The translations under genes were made by a program, and so were the position numbers. The notes under the pieces are model-generated. The model searched no databases, was not told the origin of the DNA, and saw only the letters and a program-made list of their open reading frames with translations. From an uncultured Streptomyces sp. (GTDB lineage: Bacteria; Actinomycetota; Actinomycetes; Streptomycetales; Streptomycetaceae), in NCBI RefSeq assembly GCF_947488945.1, contig NZ_CANLBS010000005.1, positions 1-64,000 on the forward strand: a stretch of DNA of 64,000 nucleotides, given 5' to 3'. Below are positions 8,735-19,611 of this stretch, piece by piece. Within the stretch, counting starts at the first letter, position 1. Every line of letters begins with the position of its first letter.

Positions 8735-9658
8735 TCAGACCCGGTCGGCCGCGATGAGCAGGTACTGGAACGAACCGTCCCGGTAGGAGTTGATGAAGGC
8801 GTCCTCGATGCCGGTCACCAGCGACGAGGTGGCCCGCAGCTCCCAGTAGGGCAGGGTGTCGGGGGTGAGGTCGATGACGGCCTGCGGTACGAGGCGGTGG
8901 TCGGCCATGGCGCGCAGGTATTCCCGGCGGGAGTGGATGTTGCACTCGAAGTGCGCGTTGATCTGCGAGACCCACTTCGAGGGCTGGCCGTAGCGCGGGT
9001 TCCAGCAGCCGGTGATGGTCACGTACCGGCCGCCGACCTTCAGCACACGGGAGTGCTCGGCGAACAGGTCGTCGAGATCGACGTACATGCTCGACTCGTT
9101 GTTCCAGGAGGCCGCGGCGGAACCGGTCTCGAACGGGGTGGCCAGCATGTTGCAGACGCGGGCGCGGACGTGGTCCCCGATGCCCAGTTCACGGGCCCGG
9201 CCGTTGGCGAAGTCGGCCTGCTTCGCCGACAGCGTCACCCCCTCGACCGTGCACCCGAAGCGCTGGTGCGCCATCACCATCGAGCCGCCGCGGCCGCAGC
9301 CGGCGTCCACCAGGGTGTCCTCGGGCCCGATGTCGCCGAGGTGGCCCAGCAGGACGTCGGCCTGGGCCGACTCCAGCCGGTGGAGTTCGGCGATCAGCTT
9401 CTTCTCGCTCTCGCTGTCCTCGGGGTCGCCCAGCGCGGCGCGGTCCACCTCCCCGATGCCGTAGTGGTGGTGGTAGAGCCCGTCGACGTCGCCGAGGCGC
9501 AGGTTCACGGGCCTCGCCTCCCCGTCCCAGTAGCGCGCGATGTCGCCCTGGTAGGGGGTCGCCGGGCGGGGGATGCGCAGCGGGGTGGAGGTGGCGCGGT
9601 CGCCGGCGGTGACGCCGGTGGCGGGGTTCGGATCGGTCTCGGTCACGATCGGGTCCAT
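8735..9658 (-). CDS. Geranyl diphosphate 2-C-methyltransferase (307 aa)
   Basis: SAM-dependent enzyme that methylates geranyl diphosphate at C2 to give 2-methyl-GPP, the committed step to 2-methylisoborneol. The SAM-binding motif VDAGCGRGG is at residues 117-125. 'TLSAKQADFANGRARELG' and 'NNESSMYVDLDDLFAEHSRVLK' match the GPPMT/cyclopropane-synthase-like subgroup, and length (about 300 aa) is right for the family. It is the last gene of the operon, starting 6 bp after the cyclase stop, so it is translated from the same message. ATG 9658 is kept; no better start is seen. The identification rests on sequence features plus operon context. Confidence 0.93.
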   Translation of the reverse strand: MDPIVTETDPNPATGVTAGDRATSTPLRIPRPATPYQGDIARYWDGEARPVNLRLGDVDGLYHHHYGIGEVDRAALGDPEDSESEKKLIAELHRLESAQADVLLGHLGDIGPEDTLVDAGCGRGGSMVMAHQRFGCTVEGVTLSAKQADFANGRARELGIGDHVRARVCNMLATPFETGSAAASWNNESSMYVDLDDLFAEHSRVLKVGGRYVTITGCWNPRYGQPSKWVSQINAHFECNIHSRREYLRAMADHRLVPQAVIDLTPDTLPYWELRATSSLVTGIEDAFINSYRDGSFQYLLIAADRV

Positions 9659-9664
9659 TCTCTC

Positions 9665-10975
9665 TTACCAGAAATCGGGCAGGCTGTAGCGGTAGGTGTT
9701 GGTCCGGTGCCAGTAGTGGTTGCCGTCGACCCAGGCGGCCACGCCCCGCAGGAAGCGCTGCACCTGCGGGACGGGACAGTCGGCGGCCAGGGCGGCGGCC
9801 TCGTTCTCGAAGGCGTGCATGAGGTCGTTGTGGACCTCCACCGACTTCAGGTAGGCGTCCCGTTCGGAGAGGTTCTCGCGCTCCGCGATCACGACGGGGA
9901 GGTTCAGGTGGTGGCCGGGTGCGTCGAGTTCCTTGGTGTACGAGTACAGGTCGTTGACCAGGGTCGTCGCGTTGCCGGCGAGTGCGATGACCTTCTGCAT
10001 GGCGGGCCGGGCGTGCAGGTCCGCGGGGAGTTCGTAGCCGCCGACGGTGTCGGTGATGGTCGGGCAGGGCCGGAAGTTGTTGAACTGGCGCATCGCGAGG
10101 TACTCCCACACCTCCGGTACGCGGTCCGACTGCGCCCAGGCCGCTTCGGCGAGGTACCCCAGGTGCAGCCGGGCCATGTCGTGCCTCAGCCGGTCCGTCT
10201 GGGAGGGGCTCGCCGCGCCGGCGAAGTACTCCATGGCGGAGCGGTAGGCGCGCCGGGGCGCGTCCGAGTGGAGCGACTGCGCCCAGTCAGGCCGGTACTC
10301 GTCGGTCGTGTGCAGCGGGTCGAGGGCGGTGTGCGCGAGCAGCAGGCGTTCGCCGAGGCCGACGGGCGAGCCGCCGTGGTCCTCGCAGTAGCAGTCGTCG
10401 ACCGCGTTCTCGGCCACCATCAGGCGGGTGGCGAGCATCAGGTGGTCGACGTCGGGTGCGTCGGGGTGGCAGGCGACCATGTAACGGCTCACGGAGAAGC
10501 CGTCGAACTGGTCTTCCCACTCGTCGGGGAAGAGGCTGACCTCGTCCAGCGCCCAGGACTTGATCCTGCGCCCGATCTCCTCGACCCGTTGCGGGTCGGG
10601 TTCCGGAACCGCATGGAAGTAGAGGCCGGGGACCGGCCTGCCCTCCGCCGCGTCCGCGGACGGGCCCGCGGGCGGCGGCTCCTCGCGGAGGCTGAGCCGC
10701 AGACCCGCCGTGCCGAGGCCGTTCGGACCGCGCAGGAGGCGTTCCAGTGCGGCGTTCGGCGCCCCGGCCGCCGGGGCGGTGGCGGGGACGGCGGCGGGCG
10801 GGACGGGTACGGGGACCGGGGGCGGGCCGGGCAGGGGGCCCGCGGAGGGGCCGCCGCCGGCGGCGGACCCGGTGTCGTGGAGGGCCGCCGCCGCGGAGGC
10901 GAGTACGTGCGCTCCGAAGCGGGCGGCTGCTTCCGGCAGGTGCGACTGCGGCGGTGGCAGCTCGGGCGGGGGCAT
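9665..10975 (-). CDS. 2-methylisoborneol synthase, terpene cyclase with disordered N-terminus (436 aa)
   Basis: Class I terpene cyclase converting 2-methyl-GPP to 2-methylisoborneol, an earthy odorant. The Mg-binding Asp-rich motif DDCYCED is at residues 193-199 and the NSE motif NDLYSYTKE at 341-349. Residues 1-115 are Pro/Ala/Gly-rich (GPLPGPPPVPVPVPP near 46-60) and lack predicted order. Such an N-terminal extension serves as the cargo-loading segment of cyclases packaged in family 2B encapsulins. ATG 10975 is preceded by GAGGAG; the frame is open farther upstream but without family similarity. It lies between the shell gene and the methyltransferase. Confidence 0.94.
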   Translation of the reverse strand: MPPPELPPPQSHLPEAAARFGAHVLASAAAALHDTGSAAGGGPSAGPLPGPPPVPVPVPPAAVPATAPAAGAPNAALERLLRGPNGLGTAGLRLSLREEPPPAGPSADAAEGRPVPGLYFHAVPEPDPQRVEEIGRRIKSWALDEVSLFPDEWEDQFDGFSVSRYMVACHPDAPDVDHLMLATRLMVAENAVDDCYCEDHGGSPVGLGERLLLAHTALDPLHTTDEYRPDWAQSLHSDAPRRAYRSAMEYFAGAASPSQTDRLRHDMARLHLGYLAEAAWAQSDRVPEVWEYLAMRQFNNFRPCPTITDTVGGYELPADLHARPAMQKVIALAGNATTLVNDLYSYTKELDAPGHHLNLPVVIAERENLSERDAYLKSVEVHNDLMHAFENEAAALAADCPVPQVQRFLRGVAAWVDGNHYWHRTNTYRYSLPDFW

Positions 10976-11082
10976 CCAGGGCTCCTCGGTGGGGTGGGCG
11001 GCTCGTTCCTGCGGCTCCCGGACGTGCGCGACCGCCCCGGAGGGCTCCGGGCGTCGCGCCGTTCCGTCGGGGGCCGGGGCCG

Positions 11083-12501
11083 CTACCTGGGCCAGTGGGC
11101 GATCTGCACGTTCTCCAGCACGCCGACCGCGTCGGGCACGAGGATGGCGGCGGAGTAATAGGTGCTGACGAGGTAGGAGATGATGGCCTTCTCGTCGATG
11201 CCCATGAAGCGGACCGACAGGCCCGGTTCGTACTCGTCCGGCAGCCCGGTCTGGCGGAGTCCGACGAGGCCCTGGTTCTCCTCGCCCGTACGCACGGCCA
11301 GGATCGAGCTGGTCTTCTCCTTGGTGATGGGGATCTTGCCGCACGGAAGGATCGGCACCCCGCGCCAGGCGGGGACCCGCTGGCCGCCGAGGTCCACGTG
11401 GTCCGGGTAGATCCCCCGCGCGTTGAAGCCGCGACCGATCGCCGCGATCGTCTTGGGGTGCGCGAGGAAGAACGTGGTGCCGCGGCGCCGGCAGAGCAGT
11501 TCGTCCATGTCGTCCGGGGTGGGCGGGCCGGCGTGCGGCTGGATGCGCTGCTTGAAGTCGGCGTTGTGGAGCAGGCCGAACTCCCGGTTGTTGATCAGCT
11601 CGTGCTCCTGGCGCTCGCGCAGCGCCTCGATGGTGAGCCTGAGCTGTTCCTCGGTCTGGTTCATCGGCCCGTTGTAGAGGTCGGCGACCCGGGTGTGGAT
11701 GCGCAGGATGGTCTGCGCGACCGAGAGTTCGTACTCGCGCGGGTTCGGCTCGTAGTCCACGAAGGCGCCGGGCAGTTCGATCTCGCCGCTGTGACCGGCC
11801 GACATCGAGATCTCGGCCTCGCCGCGGTGGTTCTGCCGCCGGCCGGCGAGGGTGGTGTACGCCTCCACGTGCTCCCGCAGGCTCTGCGCTCCGTCCAGCA
11901 CGGACGCGAAGTCGGCGCGCGACAGGGTGAGCAGCGTGCCCGAGGTCTCGGCGGTGACCGTGTTCTCCCACCGGGCGTCCTCGTCCAGCAGGACGTGCTC
12001 GCCGAAGTGCGATCCGTCGGCGAGGACGTCCAGGGTGACCTCGTCGCCGTAACTGCCCACGGTGGTCTGGCCGATGCGGCCGTGCGCGATCAGGTGGAGC
12101 CGGTCCGCGGGCGCCCCGCGCTCGACGAGCGTCTCCCCCGCGCCGAAGTCGCGCTGGACGCAGCGGTCGGCGAGGGCGGTCAGCACGTCCACGTCGTCGA
12201 AGCCGCGCAGCAGGGCGAGTTCGCCCAGCTCACGCGGGATGACCCGGACCCGGGCACCGTCCTGGACGAACTCGACGGTGCCGTCACCGACGGTGTAGGC
12301 GAGGCGACGGTTCACCCGGTAGGCGCCGCCCTTGGTCTCCACCCACGGGAGCATGCGCAGCAGCCAGCGGGAGGTGATCTCCTGCATCTGCGGCGCGGAC
12401 TTGGTCGTGGAGGCCAGGTTGCGGGCGGCCGCCGTGCTCAGGCTGGACTGCTGCCGGGGCAGCTCCACACCCGTCGTGGCGCTCGTCTGGTCAACTGTCA
12501 T
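11083..12501 (-). CDS. Family 2B encapsulin shell protein with cyclic-nucleotide-binding-like domain (472 aa)
   Basis: Self-assembling HK97-fold shell protein that forms a nanocompartment around the terpene cyclase. The order is an N-terminal arm, a cyclic-nucleotide-binding-like insert at about residues 95-215 ('[20 protein letters not shown]', 'LIAHGRIG', '[19 protein letters not shown]' as the phosphate-cassette-like loop), then the capsid core ('[20 protein letters not shown]', '[20 protein letters not shown]', '[20 protein letters not shown]'). It was formerly annotated as a Crp-like regulator, but no HTH is present. First gene of the 2-MIB operon; 107 bp separate it from the cyclase. 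Confidence 0.92.
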   Translation of the reverse strand: MTVDQTSATTGVELPRQQSSLSTAAARNLASTTKSAPQMQEITSRWLLRMLPWVETKGGAYRVNRRLAYTVGDGTVEFVQDGARVRVIPRELGELALLRGFDDVDVLTALADRCVQRDFGAGETLVERGAPADRLHLIAHGRIGQTTVGSYGDEVTLDVLADGSHFGEHVLLDEDARWENTVTAETSGTLLTLSRADFASVLDGAQSLREHVEAYTTLAGRRQNHRGEAEISMSAGHSGEIELPGAFVDYEPNPREYELSVAQTILRIHTRVADLYNGPMNQTEEQLRLTIEALRERQEHELINNREFGLLHNADFKQRIQPHAGPPTPDDMDELLCRRRGTTFFLAHPKTIAAIGRGFNARGIYPDHVDLGGQRVPAWRGVPILPCGKIPITKEKTSSILAVRTGEENQGLVGLRQTGLPDEYEPGLSVRFMGIDEKAIISYLVSTYYSAAILVPDAVGVLENVQIAHWPR

Positions 12502-12826
12502 CGAGCAGGGTCTCCTTGGTCAGGGCAGGGGCGCCCGTACGGGGCGTCACCGGGGCAACAGGAGGGAAAGGGGATATACGCAGCGGAACCGTTCAGATCC
12601 AGGAGGACAGTAACGGCCGCTCCGCCCCCCGGACCAAGGGAAGCCGTCGACGTTAACTCGATGCGATGATCGCGGGCGCAGAATGTTTGTCAGGCTATAG
12701 AACGGGCACAGGGCGGCGGCGCGTGCCGGAGGCCTTCGGCCCGGGGCCCGGCGTCCGGGTCCCCGCGCCCCGACCGGTCGGCCGTCCGCGCCGGCCGTCA
12801 CCGTGCGGCTCACCGCCGGGGCGCGC
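12502..12826. other. Gap holding the presumed 2-MIB operon promoter
   Basis: 325 bp upstream of the encapsulin gene and downstream of the next minus-strand gene. The stretch 12655-12710 is relatively AT-rich and contains a minus-strand CTGACA-N16-GATCAT that could be a -35/-10, but the match is weak. No operator or RNA gene is recognised. Confidence 0.35.
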
Positions 12827-13579
12827 TCACCGCAGCGGTCGGCGACCCGTCAGTTTCCGCCAGTCGTCCCGGGCCTCGTCGAGGGCGGTCCGTGCGCGCG
12901 GGACCCTCGGATCCTCGCCGTGGTCGGCGGTGATCCGCTTCAGCCGCTGCCGCGCCGACACCACCGGACCGGTCGCCCCACGGGCTTCGCGCACCTGCGC
13001 CTCCAGCGCCCGAATGCCGCCCGCGCGCCGCTTCTGCCGCCGTTCCGCCGCGGCGGCGGCCTTCCTGATCCGGACGCTGAACCCGCGGACGGCGTCCTCG
13101 GGGAACTCCTCGCCCTCGTAGGGCTGCACCCGCTCCCGCCCGTCGGGGTGGGTGACGTACACGTACGACATGTTCTTCGCGCCGCCGCGCACGAAGCGGA
13201 CCTCGGCGCCGGCCAGCGGCAGTTCGTCGCCGGACATCAGGACGGATCCCCGGTGCAGGACCACTCCGCCCAACTGTGCGATCTTAGAACCGCGTTGCGG
13301 GACGGCCAGGCGTCGCAGCCTGGCTTCCGTCCGGCGGATCCGGCGCCGGTAGGACCATTCGGCGCGCAGCACCCCGGCCCGCGCCCGCCACCGCTCGCGG
13401 CGTGCCGCGCGCAGCAGCGTGCGCACCTCGCCGCGGGCGTCCCGCAGGGGCTGCCGGACAGCCCGGCGCGCCGGGCCGAACGCGTACCCCCATCCGCCGG
13501 GGAAGCGGCAGGCTCTCAGGAGCGCCCAGCACCCCACCGCCGCCACCACGGGTCCGACGACCCACCAGAACACGGCCAT
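12827..13579 (-). CDS. Membrane-anchored basic protein of unknown function (250 aa)
   Basis: I do not recognise this family. ATG 13579 is chosen because GGGGGAGG precedes it by 5-6 nt; the protein then starts with one hydrophobic segment (VFWWVVGPVVAAVGCWALL, residues 3-21). The rest is very Arg-rich and probably cytoplasmic: a helical stretch (residues 30-95, many RR and ARR repeats), a compact beta-rich middle ('GGVVLHRGSVLMSGDELPLA', 'NMSYVYVTHPDG') and a C-terminal coiled-coil-like Arg/Ala helix. The surface charge suggests a membrane-tethered structural or nucleic-acid/phospholipid-contacting role, but nothing in the context confirms it. Confidence 0.7.
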   Translation of the reverse strand: MAVFWWVVGPVVAAVGCWALLRACRFPGGWGYAFGPARRAVRQPLRDARGEVRTLLRAARRERWRARAGVLRAEWSYRRRIRRTEARLRRLAVPQRGSKIAQLGGVVLHRGSVLMSGDELPLAGAEVRFVRGGAKNMSYVYVTHPDGRERVQPYEGEEFPEDAVRGFSVRIRKAAAAAERRQKRRAGGIRALEAQVREARGATGPVVSARQRLKRITADHGEDPRVPRARTALDEARDDWRKLTGRRPLR

Positions 13580-13775
13580 CCGAGCCTCCCCCGCCGGCAA
13601 CACCGACAACCGCCGCTCACCGCCGACAGCCCGCCGCACGGGCGACGGGGTCTCCGGGGTGGCCGGTTGGACGCAGTCACGTCATTCTGCCTCCGGGACC
13701 GCACGGCGAACAGGGCGCGGCGCGGTCGGCAGCCGGTCCCGCGGCGCGCCCCGTCCGCCTCGCGTCGTCCTGGTC

Positions 13776-15002
13776 TCAGCCGCCCACCGGTGTGAACCGG
13801 ACCGGGAGAGACGCCGGACCGCGGGTGAAGACGCCTTCCTCGACCGGGCTGAAGCCGTCGGCGAAGCGGAGGTCCGGCATGGCGTCCAGGAGCTGGTTCA
13901 CCCCGGTCTCGATCTCCGCGCGGGCCAGCAGCGCCCCGACGCAGAAGTGCCGGCCCAGCGCGAAGGCCAGGTGGTCGGCGGCCGCCGAGAACGCGGTGGT
14001 GCTGGTGAGGTCGTCGCGGAACAGGTCGAAGCGGTCCGGGTCGGCGTACCGGTCCGCGTCGCGGTTGGCCGAGCCGATCAGGCAGGTGACGGTGGCGCCG
14101 GCCGGGACGGTGCCGCCCGACAGCTCCACCTCGCCCACCGTCTGCCGCATGATCATGTGGACCGGCGGGTTGTGGCGCAGGGTCTCGGCGAAGGCCCGGT
14201 CGATCAGGGAACGGTCCTCGCGCACGGCGGCGAGCTGGTCGGGGTGGGCCAACAGGTTGGCGAAGAGGGAGGCGATGGCCTTGTCGGTGGTCTCCCCGCC
14301 GGCCGCGAGCAGCAGGCTGCAGAACGCCTTGATGTCCTCGTCGCTCATCCGCACACCGTCCACCTCCGCCGCGCAGAGCCTGGAGAGCAGATCGCCGCCG
14401 GGGGCCTCCCGACGCCGCCGGATGACCGGGATCATGTACTCGGCGAACTCGACGCGGGTCCGCTCACCCGCCGCGGTGACCGCCGGGTCGCCGGCCAGAT
14501 TGCCGAGGAAGGCGATGACGTTGGTGTACCAGCCGTGGAAGCGCCGGTGGTCCTTCCGGTCGAGCCCGAGCATGTCGGCGATGACCAGGACGGGGAAGCG
14601 CGTGGCGAACGCCTGGACGAGGTCGGCCTCGCCGGTGTGCCGGAACCCGTCGATGAGCTCGCGGGCGTCGCGCTCGATGACCGGCAGGAACGTGTCCCGG
14701 AGGTCGGCGCCGCGGAAGGCCGGGGCGACCAGGGCCCGGCGCACGGAGTGCTCCCGGCCGCTGAGCTGGAGGATGGTGCGGCCGTGGACGGGTTCGAGCT
14801 GCCAGTCGTAGTTGTCGGTGGTGAACTCCTGGGCCCGGTCCTTGAAGACGCGCTCGACGTCCTCGTACCGGGAGACCAGGTAGCTCCCGGTCGCCTCGTG
14901 GTGGACCAGGGGCGCGCTCTCGCGCATGATCCGGTAGGCCGCGTACGGATCGGCGGCGAACTCGGGCGAGAGGATGTCGGGCGGTGCGGACGCCTGGGGC
15001 AC
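13776..15002 (-). CDS. Cytochrome P450 (408 aa)
   Basis: Soluble bacterial P450 monooxygenase. All diagnostic motifs are present: I-helix oxygen-binding 'LLAAGGETTDKA', K-helix ExxR in 'FAETLRHNPP', and heme-Cys loop 'FALGRHFCVGALLARAE' (FxxGxxxCxG). The length is normal for class I P450s, which need separate ferredoxin and reductase; none is adjacent. GTG 15002 is chosen because CAGGAG lies 7 nt upstream and the protein then begins just before the conserved 'DPYAAYRIMRES' A-helix. It is divergent from the TetR gene at 15230, a likely regulator. The substrate is unknown. Confidence 0.94.
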   Translation of the reverse strand: MPQASAPPDILSPEFAADPYAAYRIMRESAPLVHHEATGSYLVSRYEDVERVFKDRAQEFTTDNYDWQLEPVHGRTILQLSGREHSVRRALVAPAFRGADLRDTFLPVIERDARELIDGFRHTGEADLVQAFATRFPVLVIADMLGLDRKDHRRFHGWYTNVIAFLGNLAGDPAVTAAGERTRVEFAEYMIPVIRRRREAPGGDLLSRLCAAEVDGVRMSDEDIKAFCSLLLAAGGETTDKAIASLFANLLAHPDQLAAVREDRSLIDRAFAETLRHNPPVHMIMRQTVGEVELSGGTVPAGATVTCLIGSANRDADRYADPDRFDLFRDDLTSTTAFSAAADHLAFALGRHFCVGALLARAEIETGVNQLLDAMPDLRFADGFSPVEEGVFTRGPASLPVRFTPVGG

Positions 15003-15229
15003 GTGTGACTCCTGCGGGGCAGAGACCGGGGGATGGCGGACGCCGAACGGGCAACGCCTGGAAGGGTAGGGGCGAACGGCCCGCCGTCGAACCCCCCGGG
15101 GAGGGTTTCCGGCCGACGGGTCACGCGCTCCGGGCGCGTCCGCGCGGTTCCTCACCGCACGGTGGCACGGGGTTCGGACGTCGACCCCTCGTGGCGGCGC
15201 GGTAGCCTTTTGTGGTGGCCCCGCTGCAT

Positions 15230-15826
15230 ATGCCCGACGAGAGAAGGCCCCCCAACCAGGGGCCGAAAAGGGCTGCCCACAACCGGGACGCGCTGGTCGC
15301 GGCCGCCCGCGAGGTGTTCGCGGAGCACGGTCTCGACGCACCGCTGTCGGCGATCGCCCGGCGGGCCGGGGTCGGGCAGGGCGTGCTGTACCGGCACTTC
15401 CCCGACCGGGCGTCCGTGGCGAGCGCGGTCCTGGAGGAGAACGTCCGGCAGATCGAGGCGGCGGCCGTGGTCGAGGGCGCCCGCCTCGCCGGCCTGCTCG
15501 GGGTGCTGACCTGGCATCTGACGGAGTCGGCGGCGTTCGTGGGCCTGCTGCACGCGCACGGGGTCGTCGGGCGGCCCGACGACCTCCCGTACGCGATGGC
15601 CCTCTCGGCACGGGTCGAGAGGGCGCTGCGCGACCATCTGGGGCCGGGGCATCCGCTGGCCTGCGGGAGCGACCTGATGCTCGCCGTCGCCATGGTCTCC
15701 GGAGCCGTCACCGGCCCCACCCGCGCGGCACGGGAGCGCCGCGCGGTGTCGGCCTGGCGCCTGCTCGGCGTCGAGGTCGGGCCGGTGCGCGCCTTCGACA
15801 CCGGCCCGCGGCCCTCGACGGGCTGA
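15230..15826 (+). CDS. TetR/AcrR family transcriptional regulator (198 aa)
   Basis: One-component repressor. The N-terminal HTH is clear: 'LVAAAREVFAEHGLDAPLSA', then 'IARRAGVGQGVLYRHFPDR' (recognition helix). The C-terminal ligand domain is variable. ATG 15230 gives the usual N-terminal length; in-frame GTG codons at 15212 and 15215 are alternatives and none has a good Shine-Dalgarno, so a leaderless message is possible. It is divergent from the P450, with 227 bp between starts, which suggests control of the P450 and of itself. I found no convincing palindrome in that gap. Confidence 0.88.
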   Translation: MPDERRPPNQGPKRAAHNRDALVAAAREVFAEHGLDAPLSAIARRAGVGQGVLYRHFPDRASVASAVLEENVRQIEAAAVVEGARLAGLLGVLTWHLTESAAFVGLLHAHGVVGRPDDLPYAMALSARVERALRDHLGPGHPLACGSDLMLAVAMVSGAVTGPTRAARERRAVSAWRLLGVEVGPVRAFDTGPRPSTG

Positions 15827-15940
15827 ACCGGTCCCGGACGCGGCTGCGGCGGGCTTCCTCGGTTCCGGGCAGGGCCCCGGCGCCGGAGCGCCGCGGGCCG
15901 CCGTCCGCAGACGCGTCCGCAGACGCCGGGGCGCGCGTTT

Positions 15941-16963
15941 TCAGCCGCCGTTGGACTGGCGGACGCCCTTCGCCAGTGCGTCGAAGGTGTACAGATAGCC
16001 GCCGGCCGGCCCGCTGACCGTCATGTACGCCGTGGTCCCGCCAGGTGTGACGGCCACGTTGGTCGCCGATTCGAGCCCTGCGGTCCCCGCCGGGATCTCG
16101 ACCGTGGCCAGGCGCTTGCCGTGCTTGTCGTAGACGGCCATGGCGGGCCGGCCGTGCAGCCCCTGGTAGAGGTTGCCTGCGGCGTCCACGGCGATCGAGT
16201 CGGTCTGGGCGATCCCGCCGTCCACCCGGATCGCGGTGTGCCGGGAGGTGACCGCACCACCGGCGTCGAGGCGGAGGTAGGAGATCCGGTTCTCCGTCAG
16301 TTCACTGATCCACAGCCCCCGGTAGTCCGCGTCGAAGGAGATCCCGTTGGTCGCGGCGAGCCCGTCGGCGAGGACGGTGGCCTGCTCGCCGTCGCGGGTG
16401 ATGCGGACGACGCGGCCGCGGTCCTCGCCCGTGGACAGGCCGCGGGAGTCGCTGAGGTAGAGGTTGCCGTCCCGGTCGAAGGCGATGTCGTCGGGGTTCA
16501 TGGGCGCGCCGTCCACGTTCCCGGCGAAGAACGTCCGCGGGTCGCTGCCGTCGGGGGCCGTGCTCACGACCTCGCCGTGGGCGTAGTCGGAGAGGTAGAG
16601 GCGGCCGTCGTACGGGCTGAACTGCGCGGAGGTGTAGGCGCCGCGGGCGTCGGTGTGGACACCGCGGGCGGTCTTCTTCCTCAGGTCGACGCGCAGCACC
16701 TTGGGCTCCCCCGCCGGGGCGGTGACGTCGACCAGGTGCAGCGCGCCGTCGGCGTCGAAGGTGGGGCCTTCGAGCAGGGTCATCCCCGTCGAAGGGTGGA
16801 CGGTGGTGACCCGCATGACCTCGGTGGCACGCAGGGTCCGGTCCGCTCCGGCGGCGGCCGGTGCGCCGGCCGTCCCTCCGGTGGTCTCGGTGCCGCAGGC
16901 GGTCAGGGTCACGGCGCCGGCGAGGGTGACGGCAGCGAGGGACAGGGCAGGGATTCGTCGCAT
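15941..16963 (-). CDS. SMP-30/gluconolactonase-like beta-propeller lipoprotein (340 aa)
   Basis: Exported lipoprotein: signal peptide 'MRRIPALSLAAVTLAGAVTLTAC' spans the first 23 residues (shown here only to identify the lipobox LTAC), followed by a six-bladed propeller of SMP-30/LRE type. Repeated blade strands are visible ('GPTFDADGALHLVDV', 'SPYDGRLYLSDY', 'DDIAFDRDGNLYLSDS', 'TDSIAVDAAGNLYQGLHG'). Such proteins hydrolyse lactones or other esters with a divalent metal. ATG 16963 has AGGAAG 7 nt upstream. It is divergent from the Baeyer-Villiger monooxygenase, whose lactone or ester products would be a logical substrate. The perfect inverted repeat at 17057 lies between them. Confidence 0.85.
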   Translation of the reverse strand: MRRIPALSLAAVTLAGAVTLTACGTETTGGTAGAPAAAGADRTLRATEVMRVTTVHPSTGMTLLEGPTFDADGALHLVDVTAPAGEPKVLRVDLRKKTARGVHTDARGAYTSAQFSPYDGRLYLSDYAHGEVVSTAPDGSDPRTFFAGNVDGAPMNPDDIAFDRDGNLYLSDSRGLSTGEDRGRVVRITRDGEQATVLADGLAATNGISFDADYRGLWISELTENRISYLRLDAGGAVTSRHTAIRVDGGIAQTDSIAVDAAGNLYQGLHGRPAMAVYDKHGKRLATVEIPAGTAGLESATNVAVTPGGTTAYMTVSGPAGGYLYTFDALAKGVRQSNGG

Positions 16964-17056
16964 GGGGGCGCTTCCTGTTGGGCCGTCGGGCACCGGGAGG
17001 GTGCCGCGGGGACGGCGTGGGGGGCCGTGCACGGATGACTCGGTTCACCCGATCCG

Positions 17057-17080
17057 CAACCGGACAGCAATGTCCGGTTG
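17057..17080. promoter_or_regulatory. Perfect 10-bp inverted repeat, TetR-type operator, between divergent genes
   Basis: CAACCGGACA-N4(GCAA)-TGTCCGGTTG, 64 bp before the monooxygenase ATG and 94 bp before the lipoprotein ATG. Size and perfect symmetry are typical of a TetR-family dimer site. The nearest TetR genes are at 15230 and 20715; neither is known to bind here. Confidence 0.65.
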
Positions 17081-17143
17081 TTGTTACGGTAGCCCATGGC
17101 CGCCCGGTCCGGGGCGGCCGAGCGATTGGAGTGAGACCCCCAC

Positions 17144-18946
<1,803 letters not shown>

Positions 18947-19100
18947 CACCTGCCGGGAGACCGGGGGGGGTGCACCGCGCGCGCGGTGGCGCCCTCCGCC
19001 CGGCCCCCGGTCACGGCACCGGACACGGGCACGGCCGCCGCTCGGTGCCTGCCCGTTCGACGGCTGCCACCCGGCAGGGACCGTCTGGAAGGATGCGGCC

Positions 19101-19388
19101 ATGAGCAGCGAACCGGAAGTCAGCGCCCTGGCCATCAACGTGACGATCCCCGAGCACCTGCGGTGGACGGACACCCGGCGCGGCGAGACGTTCACGCTCA
19201 CCACGCTCAACGTCCGGCTGCTCCCGGACGGCAGTCTCGCCGCCAAGGCCTACGGCCGTCCCGTCGGAGGCGGCCGGGGCGCCTACGTCTCCTTCCCGGT
19301 GCCGGACCGGCCCGATGTGGCGGCCCTGATCACCGCCGCGGCCGGCCGTGCCGCGGCGCTGTGGTCCGCGCACCGCGGACTGGGCTGA
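19101..19388 (+). CDS. Small conserved hypothetical protein (95 aa)
   Basis: I do not recognise a domain. GGAAGG lies 8 nt before ATG 19101, and the codon usage has strong third-position GC, so it is a real gene. The predicted product is soluble, with beta strands 'FTLTTLNVRLLPDGSLAAKA' and a C-terminal Ala-rich helix. There is no signal peptide. It stands alone between the Baeyer-Villiger monooxygenase and the DUF3291 protein. Confidence 0.65.
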   Translation: MSSEPEVSALAINVTIPEHLRWTDTRRGETFTLTTLNVRLLPDGSLAAKAYGRPVGGGRGAYVSFPVPDRPDVAALITAAAGRAAALWSAHRGLG

Positions 19389-19611
19389 TCCCGGGCCACG
19401 GCGGTCGTCGGGCCGCACAGCCCCAAGGACGAGGCCACGTGGGCGCGGAAAACGCAACGTCGACAGTCGTCGCCGGGGCGGCTACCTTCACCTGGTCCCC
19501 GGCGATCACCCACGGTCGCACGGGAGTTGGTCACGCCCCGCGCCCCGTCGCCGGCGTGCGTGAGCCACCGGACCGGGTCCGCACGGCTGGGCCCCCACCA
19601 AGGAGAGACGC

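Noticed and set aside
11083..12501. Crp/Fnr-type transcription factor, suggested by the cyclic-nucleotide-binding segment.
   Set aside because: There is no helix-turn-helix. The C-terminal half is the capsid-like core, and the operon context (2-MIB cyclase) fits a family 2B encapsulin.
15003..15229. A TetR operator between the P450 and TetR genes.
   Set aside because: No inverted repeat longer than about 5 bp with sensible spacing was found, only GC-rich partial symmetries expected by chance.
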